A stretch of DNA of 10,377 nt from an uncultured Clostridia bacterium (GCA_937892135.1 CALAUK010000217.1:1-10377), one strand, 5' to 3'; positions 1 through 6,948 are shown, counted from the first letter of the stretch. Notes: generated by a model from the sequence alone, not told the origin. A program made the numbers and translations.

Positions 1-179
1 GAACTGACCAATGATGCAATAAAGAAACGGCTGCGGGAAAATTCACGTATGCATTCGAAAACGTACAGCATCTCACCACGGGCAACCGAGGTCTTGGTGA
101 CAAGGGGGACAGTGGCGACAGGTTTGTCATCCACATAAACCGTGATCTCACCTACAGGGGTTCCTTCCACCACCGGTGC
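1..179 (-). pseudogene. Fragment resembling the C-terminal domain of a D-alanyl-D-alanine carboxypeptidase (PBP5/DacF type)
   Basis: On the minus strand a frame is open without stops from about 179 to the window edge. It reads as APVVEGTPVGEITVYVDD followed by a KPVATVPLVTK segment. This 'PV..G..VGE..V..D...VA.VPLV' pattern is typical of the beta-rich PBP5 C-terminal domain, which follows the catalytic domain of low-molecular-weight penicillin-binding proteins that trim peptidoglycan stem peptides. The catalytic domain is absent. Upstream of about 179 the frame turns into a low-complexity Ser/Phe reading that is antisense to the next fragment, so the piece seems cut there. It is richer in G and C than most of the window. 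The identification is by pattern only, and the tail past the VPLVTK motif is not diagnostic. It may be an assembly remnant rather than a gene in its native place. Confidence 0.45.
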
Positions 180-180
180 G

Positions 181-306
181 GCAAAGGAAGAGCTGAAGCT
201 GGAAAAGAACGAGGAATACAAGCTCATCTGTGATGTATCAGAAAGACAGGTTGATATTCTTTGTGCAGGCGGTCTTTTAGACTATACTAAGGAGGAAAAT
301 AAATAA
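181..306 (+). pseudogene. C-terminal tail resembling aconitate hydratase (5'-truncated)
   Basis: The plus-strand frame ending at the TAA of 304-306 reads as a charged stretch, then LICDVSERQVDILCAGGLLD and YTKEENK. The 'LS.RQ.DIL.AGGLLNYTK' ending is characteristic of clostridial aconitases of the homoaconitase/isopropylmalate-dehydratase superfamily, which isomerise citrate to isocitrate in the cytoplasm. Only about 41 codons are present, and an in-frame TAA at 136-138 closes the frame upstream. The Fe-S domains and the rest of the swivel domain are therefore missing. The stop overlaps the rnfA start as TAATG. Aconitase is not a usual partner of rnfA, so either the true neighbour has been replaced at the left join (about 170-181) or a join lies in the AAGGAGG region just before rnfA. 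The identity is inferred from a short motif. Confidence 0.45.
289..295 (+). promoter_or_regulatory. Ribosome binding site of rnfA
   Basis: AAGGAGG lies 10 bases before the ATG at 306. It supports that start and shows that the 5' end of rnfA itself is intact. Confidence 0.75.
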
Positions 307-875
307 TGAAAGAACTTATTGTTATCCTCATGAGCGCAATTCTTGTTAACAACTATGTTCTTAACAAGTTCCTCGGAATCTGCCCCTTCCTCGGCGTTTC
401 CAAAAAATCCGACCAGGCTGTTGGCATGGGTCTTTCCGTTATTTTCGTAATGCTCGTTGCAACCGCTGCAACCTGGCCCATCTACAACTACCTTCTCGTT
501 CCCAATGGTCTTGCATATCTCCAGACCATTGTGTTCATCCTCGTAATTGCGGCTCTTGTTCAGTTTGTTGAAATGGTTATAAAAAAGATGAGTCCATCTT
601 TATATCAAGCTCTTGGTGTTTATTTACCTCTTATAACAACTAACTGTGCTGTTTTAGGTTGTGCTAATGCTGCAATAGATTATAGTTTTATTGAAATGAA
701 TGTATTTGCATTATTTTCCGGCCTTGGTTTCTTATTTGTAATGTGGTTATTTTCTGGTCTTAGAGAAAAAATTGAAACTTCACCTGTTACAGAAGGCTTT
801 AAAGGTTTCCCTATTGCTTTAATTGCTGCAAGTGCAATAGCTTTAATATTCTTAAGATTAGGAGGTTTATTCTAA
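306..875 (+). CDS. rnfA: Rnf electron transport complex subunit A (mosaic at DNA level)
   Basis: This is an integral membrane subunit of Rnf, the ion-pumping ferredoxin:NAD+ oxidoreductase. It is 189 residues long, near the usual 190 or so, with about six hydrophobic segments. Family hallmarks are NKFLGICPFLG with Cys26 and LPLITTNCAVLG with Cys114; in RnfA/RnfE these conserved cysteines hold a Fe-S cluster inside the membrane. The ATG is backed by AAGGAGG. Codon use changes sharply near residues 90-98. I count 14 leucine codons before this point, all CTT or CTC, and 15 after it, of which 11 are TTA. ATA isoleucine codons are absent before residue 92 and frequent afterwards. The protein reads as whole, yet the DNA looks like two sources joined in the most conserved stretch. 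The stop overlaps an ATG (TAATG, 873-877) preceded by AGGAGG, as expected for rnfB, but no rnfB body follows. The other rnf genes are also absent. Confidence 0.92.
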   Translation: MKELIVILMSAILVNNYVLNKFLGICPFLGVSKKSDQAVGMGLSVIFVMLVATAATWPIYNYLLVPNGLAYLQTIVFILVIAALVQFVEMVIKKMSPSLYQALGVYLPLITTNCAVLGCANAAIDYSFIEMNVFALFSGLGFLFVMWLFSGLREKIETSPVTEGFKGFPIALIAASAIALIFLRLGGLF

Positions 876-936
876 TGGATCATCTTATTTTACTGATGAC
901 GATGGTGTTGACGAGAAAGCTGATTTTAAGACTGTT

Positions 937-2412
937 TTGGGAATCAGCGGTATTGATATGTACATCCCAAGAGAATTCTCTATGACTCAGACAGGAAACT
1001 TAGAGCAGGTAGTGGGAGAGACAACAGCTATTAACTTTACTGCTTCTTCAAACATCACAACAGATGATTTAACTAATGTTAAGTGGTTTGTAGATGGAGT
1101 TGAGGTAGCGACAGGTGCAACATTTGCCTACACTCCTTCTGCAATTGGTTCTTATGTTGTTAAGGCAGTTTTAGGTGCATACGAGACAACTCCTGTAACA
1201 GTAAGTGTTGTTGCAGCTCCTTCGTATACACTAAACATTTCTTATTCAGGAAATCTTAGCCAGGATGAAAATGCAGAAACTCCTGTAGTATTTACTCCGG
1301 CAGTAACACCTTCAGGTGCAGATTTAACTCAGACAGTTTGGTATGTAAACGGCACTGCAGTATACACAGGCGCAAGCTTTGAATTTACACCTGACGGCGG
1401 CCCCGGCATATACGAAATACACGCAGTTTTGGGCGGTGAGCAGTCCGAAGAGACAATAACAATAACTGTTACTCCCGCAGGCTATGGTCCTGTTACAATT
1501 ACTTCAACAGGTAGCCTTACTCAGACAAGCGGAAGCACTTCTGCAGTAACATTTACAGCAGTTCCCGATGACGGTGTAACAGATGTATCGGGCGCTAAGT
1601 GGTTTATAAACGGAGCAGACCAGAATGTAATTGGCGAGACATTTACATTTACTCCCTCTGCAATCGGTTCTTACATTGTAAAGGCTGTAATGCCTGACGG
1701 TTCTGAATCAACAAATACTATAACTGTTTCTGTAACAGGAGTTGTTGGACCCGGTCCCGGAACAGGCGGCGGTTCATACTACCCCGTTGAAGACAAAGAG
1801 CCCGATTACGGCGACATTTCAAAGCCTATAATCGCTCCTACTGCGACAGGTAAAGTTACACAGTTTGAAGACGTTGAAGGTCACTGGGCAGAGCCTTATA
1901 TGGAGGCTTTGTATGAGCTTGGTATAGTTAACGGAACATCTGCAACAACAATGGATCCCGATTGGGGCATAACAAGACAGGAAGTTGCTGTTCTTTTAGT
2001 AAGAATGTTAGGACTTACAGGCGAAGTTCCTCAAAAGGAAACATACTATACAGACTGGGAAGATGTTGCTTCATGGGCGAAAAACTCAGTTGGCGTTTTG
2101 AGTGACCGCGGCATATATGTAGGTTATGGCGATGGTTCATTCCAGCCCGAAAGAATTATTTCCCGTCAGGAATTGGTTTCTGTTATAGGTCGTCAGCTTT
2201 CGGGCGAGTATGAAATAGATCTTCACTATGAAGATACGCACGAGATTTACTACTGGGCAGTTGAGCATGTTGAAGAGCTTACTGCATTCGGCATAGTTCA
2301 GGGATTCCCGGATGATACATTCAGACCCGTTATCGATATAACAAGAGCTCAGGCTGCTGTTATATTCTATAACACAATGTACAGACTTGGAAAGATAAGG
2401 GTAATATTATAA
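937..2412 (+). CDS. S-layer homology surface protein with three Ig-like modules, 5'-truncated
   Basis: This is an extracellular protein expected to sit on the cell wall through three C-terminal SLH repeats. Counting from the TTG at 937, three related beta-rich modules of about 80 residues occupy roughly 16-94, 98-180 and 184-268. Each ends in a TP..GSY.VKAV-like strand. A Gly/Pro linker follows (269-282), then SLH repeats near 309-358 (EDVEGHWAEPYMEAL, ITRQEVAVLLVRM), 370-420 (DRGIYVGYGDGSF, ISRQELVSVI) and 430-482 (FGIVQGFPDDTF, ITRAQAAVIF). There is no signal peptide and no Shine-Dalgarno sequence at 937 (TTG), 958 or 982 (ATG). The frame stays open upstream through an acidic YFTDDDGVDEKADFK stretch to the rnfA stop region, with its first in-frame stop at 859. 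The gene has therefore lost its true beginning at a join near 878-895, and 937 is only the first available start codon. The partner bound by the Ig-like modules is unknown. Confidence 0.85.
   Translation: MGISGIDMYIPREFSMTQTGNLEQVVGETTAINFTASSNITTDDLTNVKWFVDGVEVATGATFAYTPSAIGSYVVKAVLGAYETTPVTVSVVAAPSYTLNISYSGNLSQDENAETPVVFTPAVTPSGADLTQTVWYVNGTAVYTGASFEFTPDGGPGIYEIHAVLGGEQSEETITITVTPAGYGPVTITSTGSLTQTSGSTSAVTFTAVPDDGVTDVSGAKWFINGADQNVIGETFTFTPSAIGSYIVKAVMPDGSESTNTITVSVTGVVGPGPGTGGGSYYPVEDKEPDYGDISKPIIAPTATGKVTQFEDVEGHWAEPYMEALYELGIVNGTSATTMDPDWGITRQEVAVLLVRMLGLTGEVPQKETYYTDWEDVASWAKNSVGVLSDRGIYVGYGDGSFQPERIISRQELVSVIGRQLSGEYEIDLHYEDTHEIYYWAVEHVEELTAFGIVQGFPDDTFRPVIDITRAQAAVIFYNTMYRLGKIRVIL
982..1740 (+). 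repeat. Three tandem Ig-like modules within the headless SLH gene
   Basis: The modules lie at about 982-1218, 1228-1476 and 1486-1740. Shared protein features are a T.TGSL.Q opening, a (V/A)(K/V)W(F/Y)(V/I)(N/D)G centre and a FTP....Y..(K/H)AV ending. At DNA level modules 1 and 3 are closest: 1132-1170 and 1651-1689 match at 32 of 39 bases by my count. Module 2 is more divergent. This suggests an internal duplication followed by drift. Confidence 0.7.
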
Positions 2413-2431
2413 TTAAAATAGTTTATAGGCA

Positions 2432-2454
2432 ATCTCCCGAGTTCTTCGGGAGAT
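2432..2454. other. Intergenic hairpin without a T tract
   Basis: ATCTCCCGA (2432-2440) pairs perfectly with TCGGGAGAT (2446-2454) around a five-base loop. It lies in the 66-base gap between the two SLH genes, starting 19 bases after the stop of the first. No run of T follows on either strand, so it is not a standard intrinsic terminator. It may be a leaky terminator, an mRNA-protecting stem at the end of the first message, or a processing point. I see no convincing promoter in the gap. Confidence 0.6.
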
Positions 2455-2478
2455 ATGCTTTATAAAGAGGATATCAGG

Positions 2479-4080
2479 ATGAAAAAAAGAGTTATATCGT
2501 TTATTCTTGCACTGATGCTTTCTTTATCATGCGTTTCATTTGCAAGTGAAAAGAAAGATAAACTTACAGGCATGGATTATATAGCAAAGAGACTTACTAT
2601 TTTTACTCACGAGGACAGAAGAAACTTAGAAATAATTTTTATACCTCTTCTTATTACAGACACAGGTCTTAATACATTTTCAAAAACAGTATCGGAGTAT
2701 ACTCCTGAGTCTGAGGCACTTATGCATCAGCTTTTGACAAAGTTTCTAGTGCGTGTTGATAAAGAAGAGCTTCTTGGTGCTATTTCATATCTTTATATGA
2801 TTGATGAAGAGGACCGCGAGGAGTATATCGGAGGATTTTACGAAAGAAAAAGCCTTGATCTTCCTGCAAGTGCTAAAAAAGCCATGGATAATTTAATGAA
2901 CAGAATGTTTTTAAAATATCCTGACTTAAAAAAGGTGTTTGAAGAAGACGGCATAACGGCAGACGTTTTAGCAAGAATGTTTAAAATGTTTTCTTCAACA
3001 AACGATGACACTCCGCTTTTCAAGGTTTCTTTAAACAATGAGCTTGAGCTTAATTCAATATCCTATGCCTTAAGAAATAAGATTGACAGCGTAATATTAA
3101 AAGAAAATATGCCGTATAAAAATGCGGGTGAGCTTCTTAATGCAGTCATAAATAACTTAAACGAAAGCTATGCCGGTGAGTATATGCAAAGCTTTATTGA
3201 GGTTGGAAGACAGACAGGGCTTATTCTGGCATCAAATGGCGGAGACACCTTTGGCGGTGGCGGAACAACAGGAACAGAGCCGGATAAGGTTACTGTAAGC
3301 CTTTCAGACGATAAAAAGACTGTTACCGTTTCGGCAACAGACAAAGATGGCAATAAGATTATCGGCGTGTGCGATTTGTTCCCTGTAAGCTTTAACCTTG
3401 CAGAAAAAGGCTACCTTACAGATGAGGACGGCAAAAAGGTTAAATTTGTGGTAATAAAAGACGGTGTATGGTATGCACTTTTGAATAAGCCGGGAACTTA
3501 CACCATTAAAAAATCTGAAACGAGCTATTTTGACGATGTGAGCGGTTGGGGAAAAGAATATGTTGATGCCCTTTATGAAAGAAATATTATTTCGGGCAGA
3601 GGCGAAAGAGTATTTTCTCCTTACGATAACATCACAAGAGAAGAATTTGTTAAGCTTATTGTTGAGCTTTTCTCCCTTAAAGGAGACTTTGGTAATTCGT
3701 TTACAGATGTATCTGAAGATAAATGGTATTATGAATATGTATCTGCGGCAAAGCATTACAAAATTGTTGACGGATACACAGACGGTACTTTTGGTGCAGG
3801 ACTTAATATAACAAGACAGGATATGTGCAAAATACTTTATTCTGTTATGGAAAAAGCAGGCATAAAAGTGCCACAGAGCAGTGGAATAACGCTGGAATTT
3901 GCAGACAGACAGGATATTCGTGATTATGCATATCCGAGTGTTATGGCGCTTAAAAAGGCAAAAATAGTGTCGGGTGATGACAAGGGAAGATTTAACCCGA
4001 ATAATTTTGCCACAAGACAAGAGGCTTCTAAGCTAATTTATATGATTTTGGAGAATTATGTTGTATACTACGAAAACTAA
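2479..4080 (+). CDS. Secreted SLH-domain surface protein with an unrecognised helical N-terminal region
   Basis: I place the start at 2479, not at the in-frame ATG 2455. From 2479 the protein opens with a typical signal peptide (MKKRVISFILALMLSLSC, cleavage near residue 22) and has AAAGAGG eight bases upstream, while 2455 overlaps the hairpin and has no binding site. In the 533-residue product, residues about 24-250 are charged and mostly helical and match no family I recognise. A Gly-rich linker follows (about 253-265), then a beta-rich segment (266-345, ending in a PGTYTI strand). Three SLH repeats come next: about 350-398 (FDDVSGWGKEYVDALYERN), 407-460 (FTDVSEDKWYYEYVSAAKH) and 473-525 (FADRQDIRDYAYPSVMALK). 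SLH domains bind secondary wall polymers, so the protein should be held on the cell wall with its N-terminal region exposed. Its last 23 bases overlap the next gene. Confidence 0.88.
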   Translation: MKKRVISFILALMLSLSCVSFASEKKDKLTGMDYIAKRLTIFTHEDRRNLEIIFIPLLITDTGLNTFSKTVSEYTPESEALMHQLLTKFLVRVDKEELLGAISYLYMIDEEDREEYIGGFYERKSLDLPASAKKAMDNLMNRMFLKYPDLKKVFEEDGITADVLARMFKMFSSTNDDTPLFKVSLNNELELNSISYALRNKIDSVILKENMPYKNAGELLNAVINNLNESYAGEYMQSFIEVGRQTGLILASNGGDTFGGGGTTGTEPDKVTVSLSDDKKTVTVSATDKDGNKIIGVCDLFPVSFNLAEKGYLTDEDGKKVKFVVIKDGVWYALLNKPGTYTIKKSETSYFDDVSGWGKEYVDALYERNIISGRGERVFSPYDNITREEFVKLIVELFSLKGDFGNSFTDVSEDKWYYEYVSAAKHYKIVDGYTDGTFGAGLNITRQDMCKILYSVMEKAGIKVPQSSGITLEFADRQDIRDYAYPSVMALKKAKIVSGDDKGRFNPNNFATRQEASKLIYMILENYVVYYEN

Positions 4081-4522
4081 ATGCATATTAAGATGGGTGT
4101 TTGTGTTTTTGATTATGGCAGGTATATTTTTCTTTTCCGCTCAGGAGGGGGAAACTTCAAAAGCGCAGACGAAAGAGGTTTTGTCTTTAGTTAAGATCGA
4201 AAAGGTGACAAAAAGCTCAGGGGCTTTAAGCACTGAGGCGGTTGTTGTGCGAAAGACTGCGCATTTTCTGGAATATTTTATTTTGGGTGTTTTTGTATAC
4301 AGAGCGATTTCTTCGCACACGAATAATAGTAATAAAAATTTATGGATTTCTTTTATAATATGCTTTTTATATGCAATATCTGATGAGGTGCATCAGATGT
4401 TTATTCCCGGAAGAGATCCGACAATACAGGATATTTGTCTTGATGCGCTGAGTTCATTCTGCGCGCTGGCGGTTCTTTCGTGGATTTCGCATAAAAAAGC
4501 AAACAAGAGGAGGATAATATGA
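4058..4522 (+). CDS. VanZ-family membrane protein
   Basis: This is a small (154 residue) membrane protein of the VanZ-like family, with hydrophobic segments near residues 10-27, 68-84, 94-110 and 130-143. Family motifs are clear: FFSAQ at 25-29, RKTAHFLEYFILG at 65-77 and SDEVHQMFIPGRDPTIQD at 108-125. VanZ from enterococcal glycopeptide-resistance clusters gives low-level teicoplanin resistance, but most family members are chromosomal with unknown function, so no resistance role should be read into this one. The gene starts inside the end of the upstream SLH gene (23-base overlap, weak GGAG close to the ATG) and its TGA overlaps the next ATG as ATGA. Its expression is therefore probably coupled to both secreted proteins. 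A role in cell-envelope assembly is inferred from this position only. Confidence 0.88.
   Translation: MLYTTKTKCILRWVFVFLIMAGIFFFSAQEGETSKAQTKEVLSLVKIEKVTKSSGALSTEAVVVRKTAHFLEYFILGVFVYRAISSHTNNSNKNLWISFIICFLYAISDEVHQMFIPGRDPTIQDICLDALSSFCALAVLSWISHKKANKRRII
4508..4513 (+). promoter_or_regulatory. Ribosome binding site inside the end of the VanZ-family gene
   Basis: AGGAGG lies five bases before the ATG at 4519. It also encodes the Arg-Arg near the end of the VanZ-family protein. With the ATGA stop/start overlap this points to translational coupling. Confidence 0.75.
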
Positions 4523-5994
4523 AAACAAAAAGAATTGTTGCACTTATTTTGGCATTAATGTGCATATGTACAAGTTCTTTGGCTGCAGATGTTGTTACAG
4601 AGTATGAGAGACCTGAAATTGCTCCTGAGACAAATGTTCTTCAGAGCGCAGCATACGAAAACAACAGAGCAGATGAAGTTATGATGCTTTCTGAGGCTAT
4701 TAGCCGTCTTAGCATAACTTCGCCTCAGAGTACGATTGTTACTGCGGGAGGAACATTGCAGCTTACCTGCAATATCGAATCTCCTCTTGAAGAGGAATCT
4801 GTTATATGGAGTGTTGAGGTTGGACAGGCATACGCCACAATAGACCAGACAGGACTTGTTACTGCGGTTGCAAATGGTGTTGTAGTGTGTAAGGCAAGGT
4901 CTACTGTTGACTCATCTCAGGTTGCATACAAAACAATCACAATAGCTATCCAGTCAAGCAAGAGATATATGGTTGACCTGAGTGCGCAAAACAGTTCAAT
5001 TCATGCGCTTATTAATGGAAGAAGTGCTAATCTCGGTGCAGTGAATCAAATGGAACGCACTATGGGAACAGAGCTTGTTTTAACAGCGGTTCCAAGGAGC
5101 GGATATGAGTTTTTATACTGGAAAGACGGAAATTCAAGAATTGTGTCTACTGTGCCTGAAATAACATTTACTGTAGGTTCAAAGATAAAGCTTACGGCGG
5201 TATGCGCACCTGTATCTTCTTCTAATGTTTTAATAACCTTTAGAGATATAAGTGGTGTCATTCTGGCAGAGGGTTCTTCCAATACTGAGATAAAAGTTCC
5301 TGCAAAGCCGTATTCTCTGGGATATGAGTTTAAATGCTGGGTTGCAGATGGCGTAAGATACGAGTTTACTCCAAAGTCTGTGCTTGACACATCATCTATA
5401 AATAAGAATACAATGTTTATGGCGGGATATACAAAGGAAGAAGAGACATACACTGTAACCGTTACAGGAGGAAACACTACTGGCGGTGAGTACAGATATA
5501 ATACAAAGGTAAAAGTTGTTGCAAAAGCTCCTGAACCGGGCAAAAAATTTGCATACTGGCTAAGAGACGGCAAGATTGTTTGCTATGAGCCTGAGTATAC
5601 GTTCCATGTGGGTTCTTATGATACGAATCTTGAAGCTGTTTACAAAGATAATAACGAGGTGCTTGCAGAGGTTCCGGTTATTGTTATGCATGATGTCAAG
5701 GTTGTTGCAGGAAACAAGCTTTCATTCGTAGCAGAGCGTAACCTGCCTGAAGAATACACACTTGTATCAACAGGTATAATCTTAAGTAAAACAGCAGGTG
5801 ATATCACACTTGATACAAACGGTGCAATAATTGCTACTGCAACTTCCAAAGATAAAAAAGGTCAGCTTATGGTAAGAAAGAAAGATGTTTTATATTCTGA
5901 GCGTTGGTACGGAAGAGCATATCTTGTGTATAAAGACGGAGAGAATATGATTACTGTATACAGTAACATTGTTTCAAGAAGCTTAAGTGATTAA
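4519..5994 (+). CDS. Secreted protein with a BIG2 domain and InlB-like repeats
   Basis: This 491-residue protein has a clear signal peptide (MKTKRIVALILALMCICTSS, cleavage near LAA-D at 23/24). Residues about 65-144 form a bacterial Ig-like BIG2 domain (an ITSPQSTIVTAGGTLQLTC start, then VIWSVE, TIDQTGLVTAVANG and VVCKA strands). Three divergent Listeria-Bacteroides/InlB B-repeat-like units follow at about 150-229, 237-304 and 311-376. They show the recurring GYEF.YW..G, GYEFKCW..DG and GKKFAYW.RDG cores and end in a LTAV/LEAVY strand. The C-terminal 100 or so residues (YTLVSTGIILSK, then RAYLVYKDGENMITVYSN) form another beta-rich domain. There is no SLH repeat, LPXTG motif or terminal membrane helix, so it is either released or held by a partner. 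Being coupled behind the VanZ-family gene and an SLH protein, it may act with them at the surface, but its ligand is unknown. Confidence 0.85.
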   Translation: MKTKRIVALILALMCICTSSLAADVVTEYERPEIAPETNVLQSAAYENNRADEVMMLSEAISRLSITSPQSTIVTAGGTLQLTCNIESPLEEESVIWSVEVGQAYATIDQTGLVTAVANGVVVCKARSTVDSSQVAYKTITIAIQSSKRYMVDLSAQNSSIHALINGRSANLGAVNQMERTMGTELVLTAVPRSGYEFLYWKDGNSRIVSTVPEITFTVGSKIKLTAVCAPVSSSNVLITFRDISGVILAEGSSNTEIKVPAKPYSLGYEFKCWVADGVRYEFTPKSVLDTSSINKNTMFMAGYTKEEETYTVTVTGGNTTGGEYRYNTKVKVVAKAPEPGKKFAYWLRDGKIVCYEPEYTFHVGSYDTNLEAVYKDNNEVLAEVPVIVMHDVKVVAGNKLSFVAERNLPEEYTLVSTGIILSKTAGDITLDTNGAIIATATSKDKKGQLMVRKKDVLYSERWYGRAYLVYKDGENMITVYSNIVSRSLSD

Positions 5995-5995
5995 T

Positions 5996-6027
5996 AAAAA
6001 AACACTCGCATTTGCGAGTGTTTTTTT
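5996..6027. terminator. Bidirectional intrinsic terminator between convergent genes
   Basis: An A-run and CACTCGC pair with GCGAGTG and a T-run (5996-6009 with 6014-6027, loop ATTT). The A/T flanks supply a T tract on both strands. It starts one base after the secreted-protein stop and ends one base before the stop of the PrsW-family gene on the other strand, so it can end both transcripts. Confidence 0.9.
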
Positions 6028-6028
6028 A

Positions 6029-6880
6029 TTAATTAAATATGTCCTCAATCGTGAGGAAAGGATATTTTCTTAAAAGGATTTTTGCTACATAATTATATTC
6101 AGGAGCATCTGATTTTGAAAAATTCTTTATTCTTGCAAAACAGAAAATATACATAAAAATCATAAAGGCTATAACGACAAAGAAAGCAAAAGTGTTTTCT
6201 GTAAAGAGACAGAAATCATAAAAGCCGTGGGTTGCAACGGGAAGAAGCAGACTGAAAATCATATTCTTTTTATAGCTTATTTCTCTTGCATCAGGTGAAA
6301 TTTTTCCTGTTTCTTTAAGATGTTTTTCAATTTCTTTTGCATCCTTTAGAATGTGCCACTTACTGTAATGATAGCCCATCATAACAGCAAAAAACATATG
6401 CCCCGGAACAGACATAATCGCACGGGAAACAGCCGTCTGAAAACCGTATTGAAGAACATACATTACGTTTTCAAGTGCCGCAAAGCCTAAGGAAACGAAT
6501 ACTGCATAGATAAGTCCGTCAAACAGGCAGTTAAAGTTTTTATTTTCAAAGGTTATGCGTTTTAAAAACAGCCACTTAACAAACTCTTCCGAAAGCGCGA
6601 CCACAAAAAATGCCTCAATAAACTGATATAAATAAAACTGAGTTTCGTTAAGATAGAGAGTGCCGTTCGGCGCGGTGGGCGCAACAGCTGAAAATAAAGA
6701 TGTATTAATATCCCCTAAGAAAATTTCTAACACTATCGCAGGAAAGCACGATAAAGCACCAGAAGCAAGCAAAAGCAATAAAAGGCCCAGAGGCTCTTTT
6801 TCCACTCTGTCTTTTTTAAAAACATATGCACACAGCGCGATTGCGGGGAAAAGCGCGCATATTACTAAAAACAATGTCAT
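6029..6880 (-). CDS. PrsW-family intramembrane metalloprotease
   Basis: This polytopic membrane protein of 283 residues belongs to the PrsW/CPBP-like family. Family signatures, in order, are an N-terminal FKKDRVEKEP (21-30), the ALSEEFVKW motif with Glu98-Glu99, FAALENVMYVL with Glu137-Asn138, PGHMFFAVMMGY with His161, and ATHGFYDF with His218. The Glu and His residues are the expected metal and catalytic ligands. Bacillus subtilis PrsW performs site-1 cleavage of an anti-sigma factor (RsiW) in envelope stress. Here no sigma or anti-sigma gene is near, so the substrate cannot be named. The ATG is supported by AAAGGAG eight bases upstream and by a good promoter about 35-60 bases upstream. It is probably transcribed alone and converges on the surface-protein cluster. 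Confidence 0.88.
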   Translation of the reverse strand: MTLFLVICALFPAIALCAYVFKKDRVEKEPLGLLLLLLASGALSCFPAIVLEIFLGDINTSLFSAVAPTAPNGTLYLNETQFYLYQFIEAFFVVALSEEFVKWLFLKRITFENKNFNCLFDGLIYAVFVSLGFAALENVMYVLQYGFQTAVSRAIMSVPGHMFFAVMMGYHYSKWHILKDAKEIEKHLKETGKISPDAREISYKKNMIFSLLLPVATHGFYDFCLFTENTFAFFVVIAFMIFMYIFCFARIKNFSKSDAPEYNYVAKILLRKYPFLTIEDIFN

Positions 6881-6912
6881 TATAAAAGCTCCTTTATATG
6901 TAATTTTATTTT

Positions 6913-6941
6913 ATTGTACCACAACGAAAGCGTTTTGTAAA
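6913..6941 (-). promoter_or_regulatory. Sigma-A-like promoter of the PrsW-family gene
   Basis: Read on the minus strand, TTTACA (6936-6941) and TACAAT (6913-6918) are separated by 17 bases. They lie just downstream of the aroA terminator and upstream of the ATG at 6880. Spacing and sequence are close to consensus. Confidence 0.75.
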
Positions 6942-6948
6942 CTAAATT

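Noticed and set aside
875..985. 36-codon frame starting at the TAATG after rnfA (MDHLILLMTMV...)
   Set aside because: The start and AGGAGG look like a real rnfB beginning, but after the first few codons the frame overlaps the SLH reading frame and stops at 983. It is at most a few surviving codons of rnfB.
2455..2478. Upstream in-frame ATG for the second SLH gene
   Set aside because: It abuts the hairpin, lacks a binding site, and would place eight charged residues before the signal peptide. The ATG at 2479 has AAAGAGG and a normal signal peptide.
3304..4020. Long open frame on the minus strand opposite the second SLH gene
   Set aside because: It lies wholly antisense to clear SLH repeats, is rich in Cys, Phe and Ile as expected of a complement, and has no ribosome binding site or recognisable domain.
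5046..5573. Open frame on the minus strand opposite the InlB-repeat gene
   Set aside because: It is antisense to well-formed repeat domains, with no binding site or motif.
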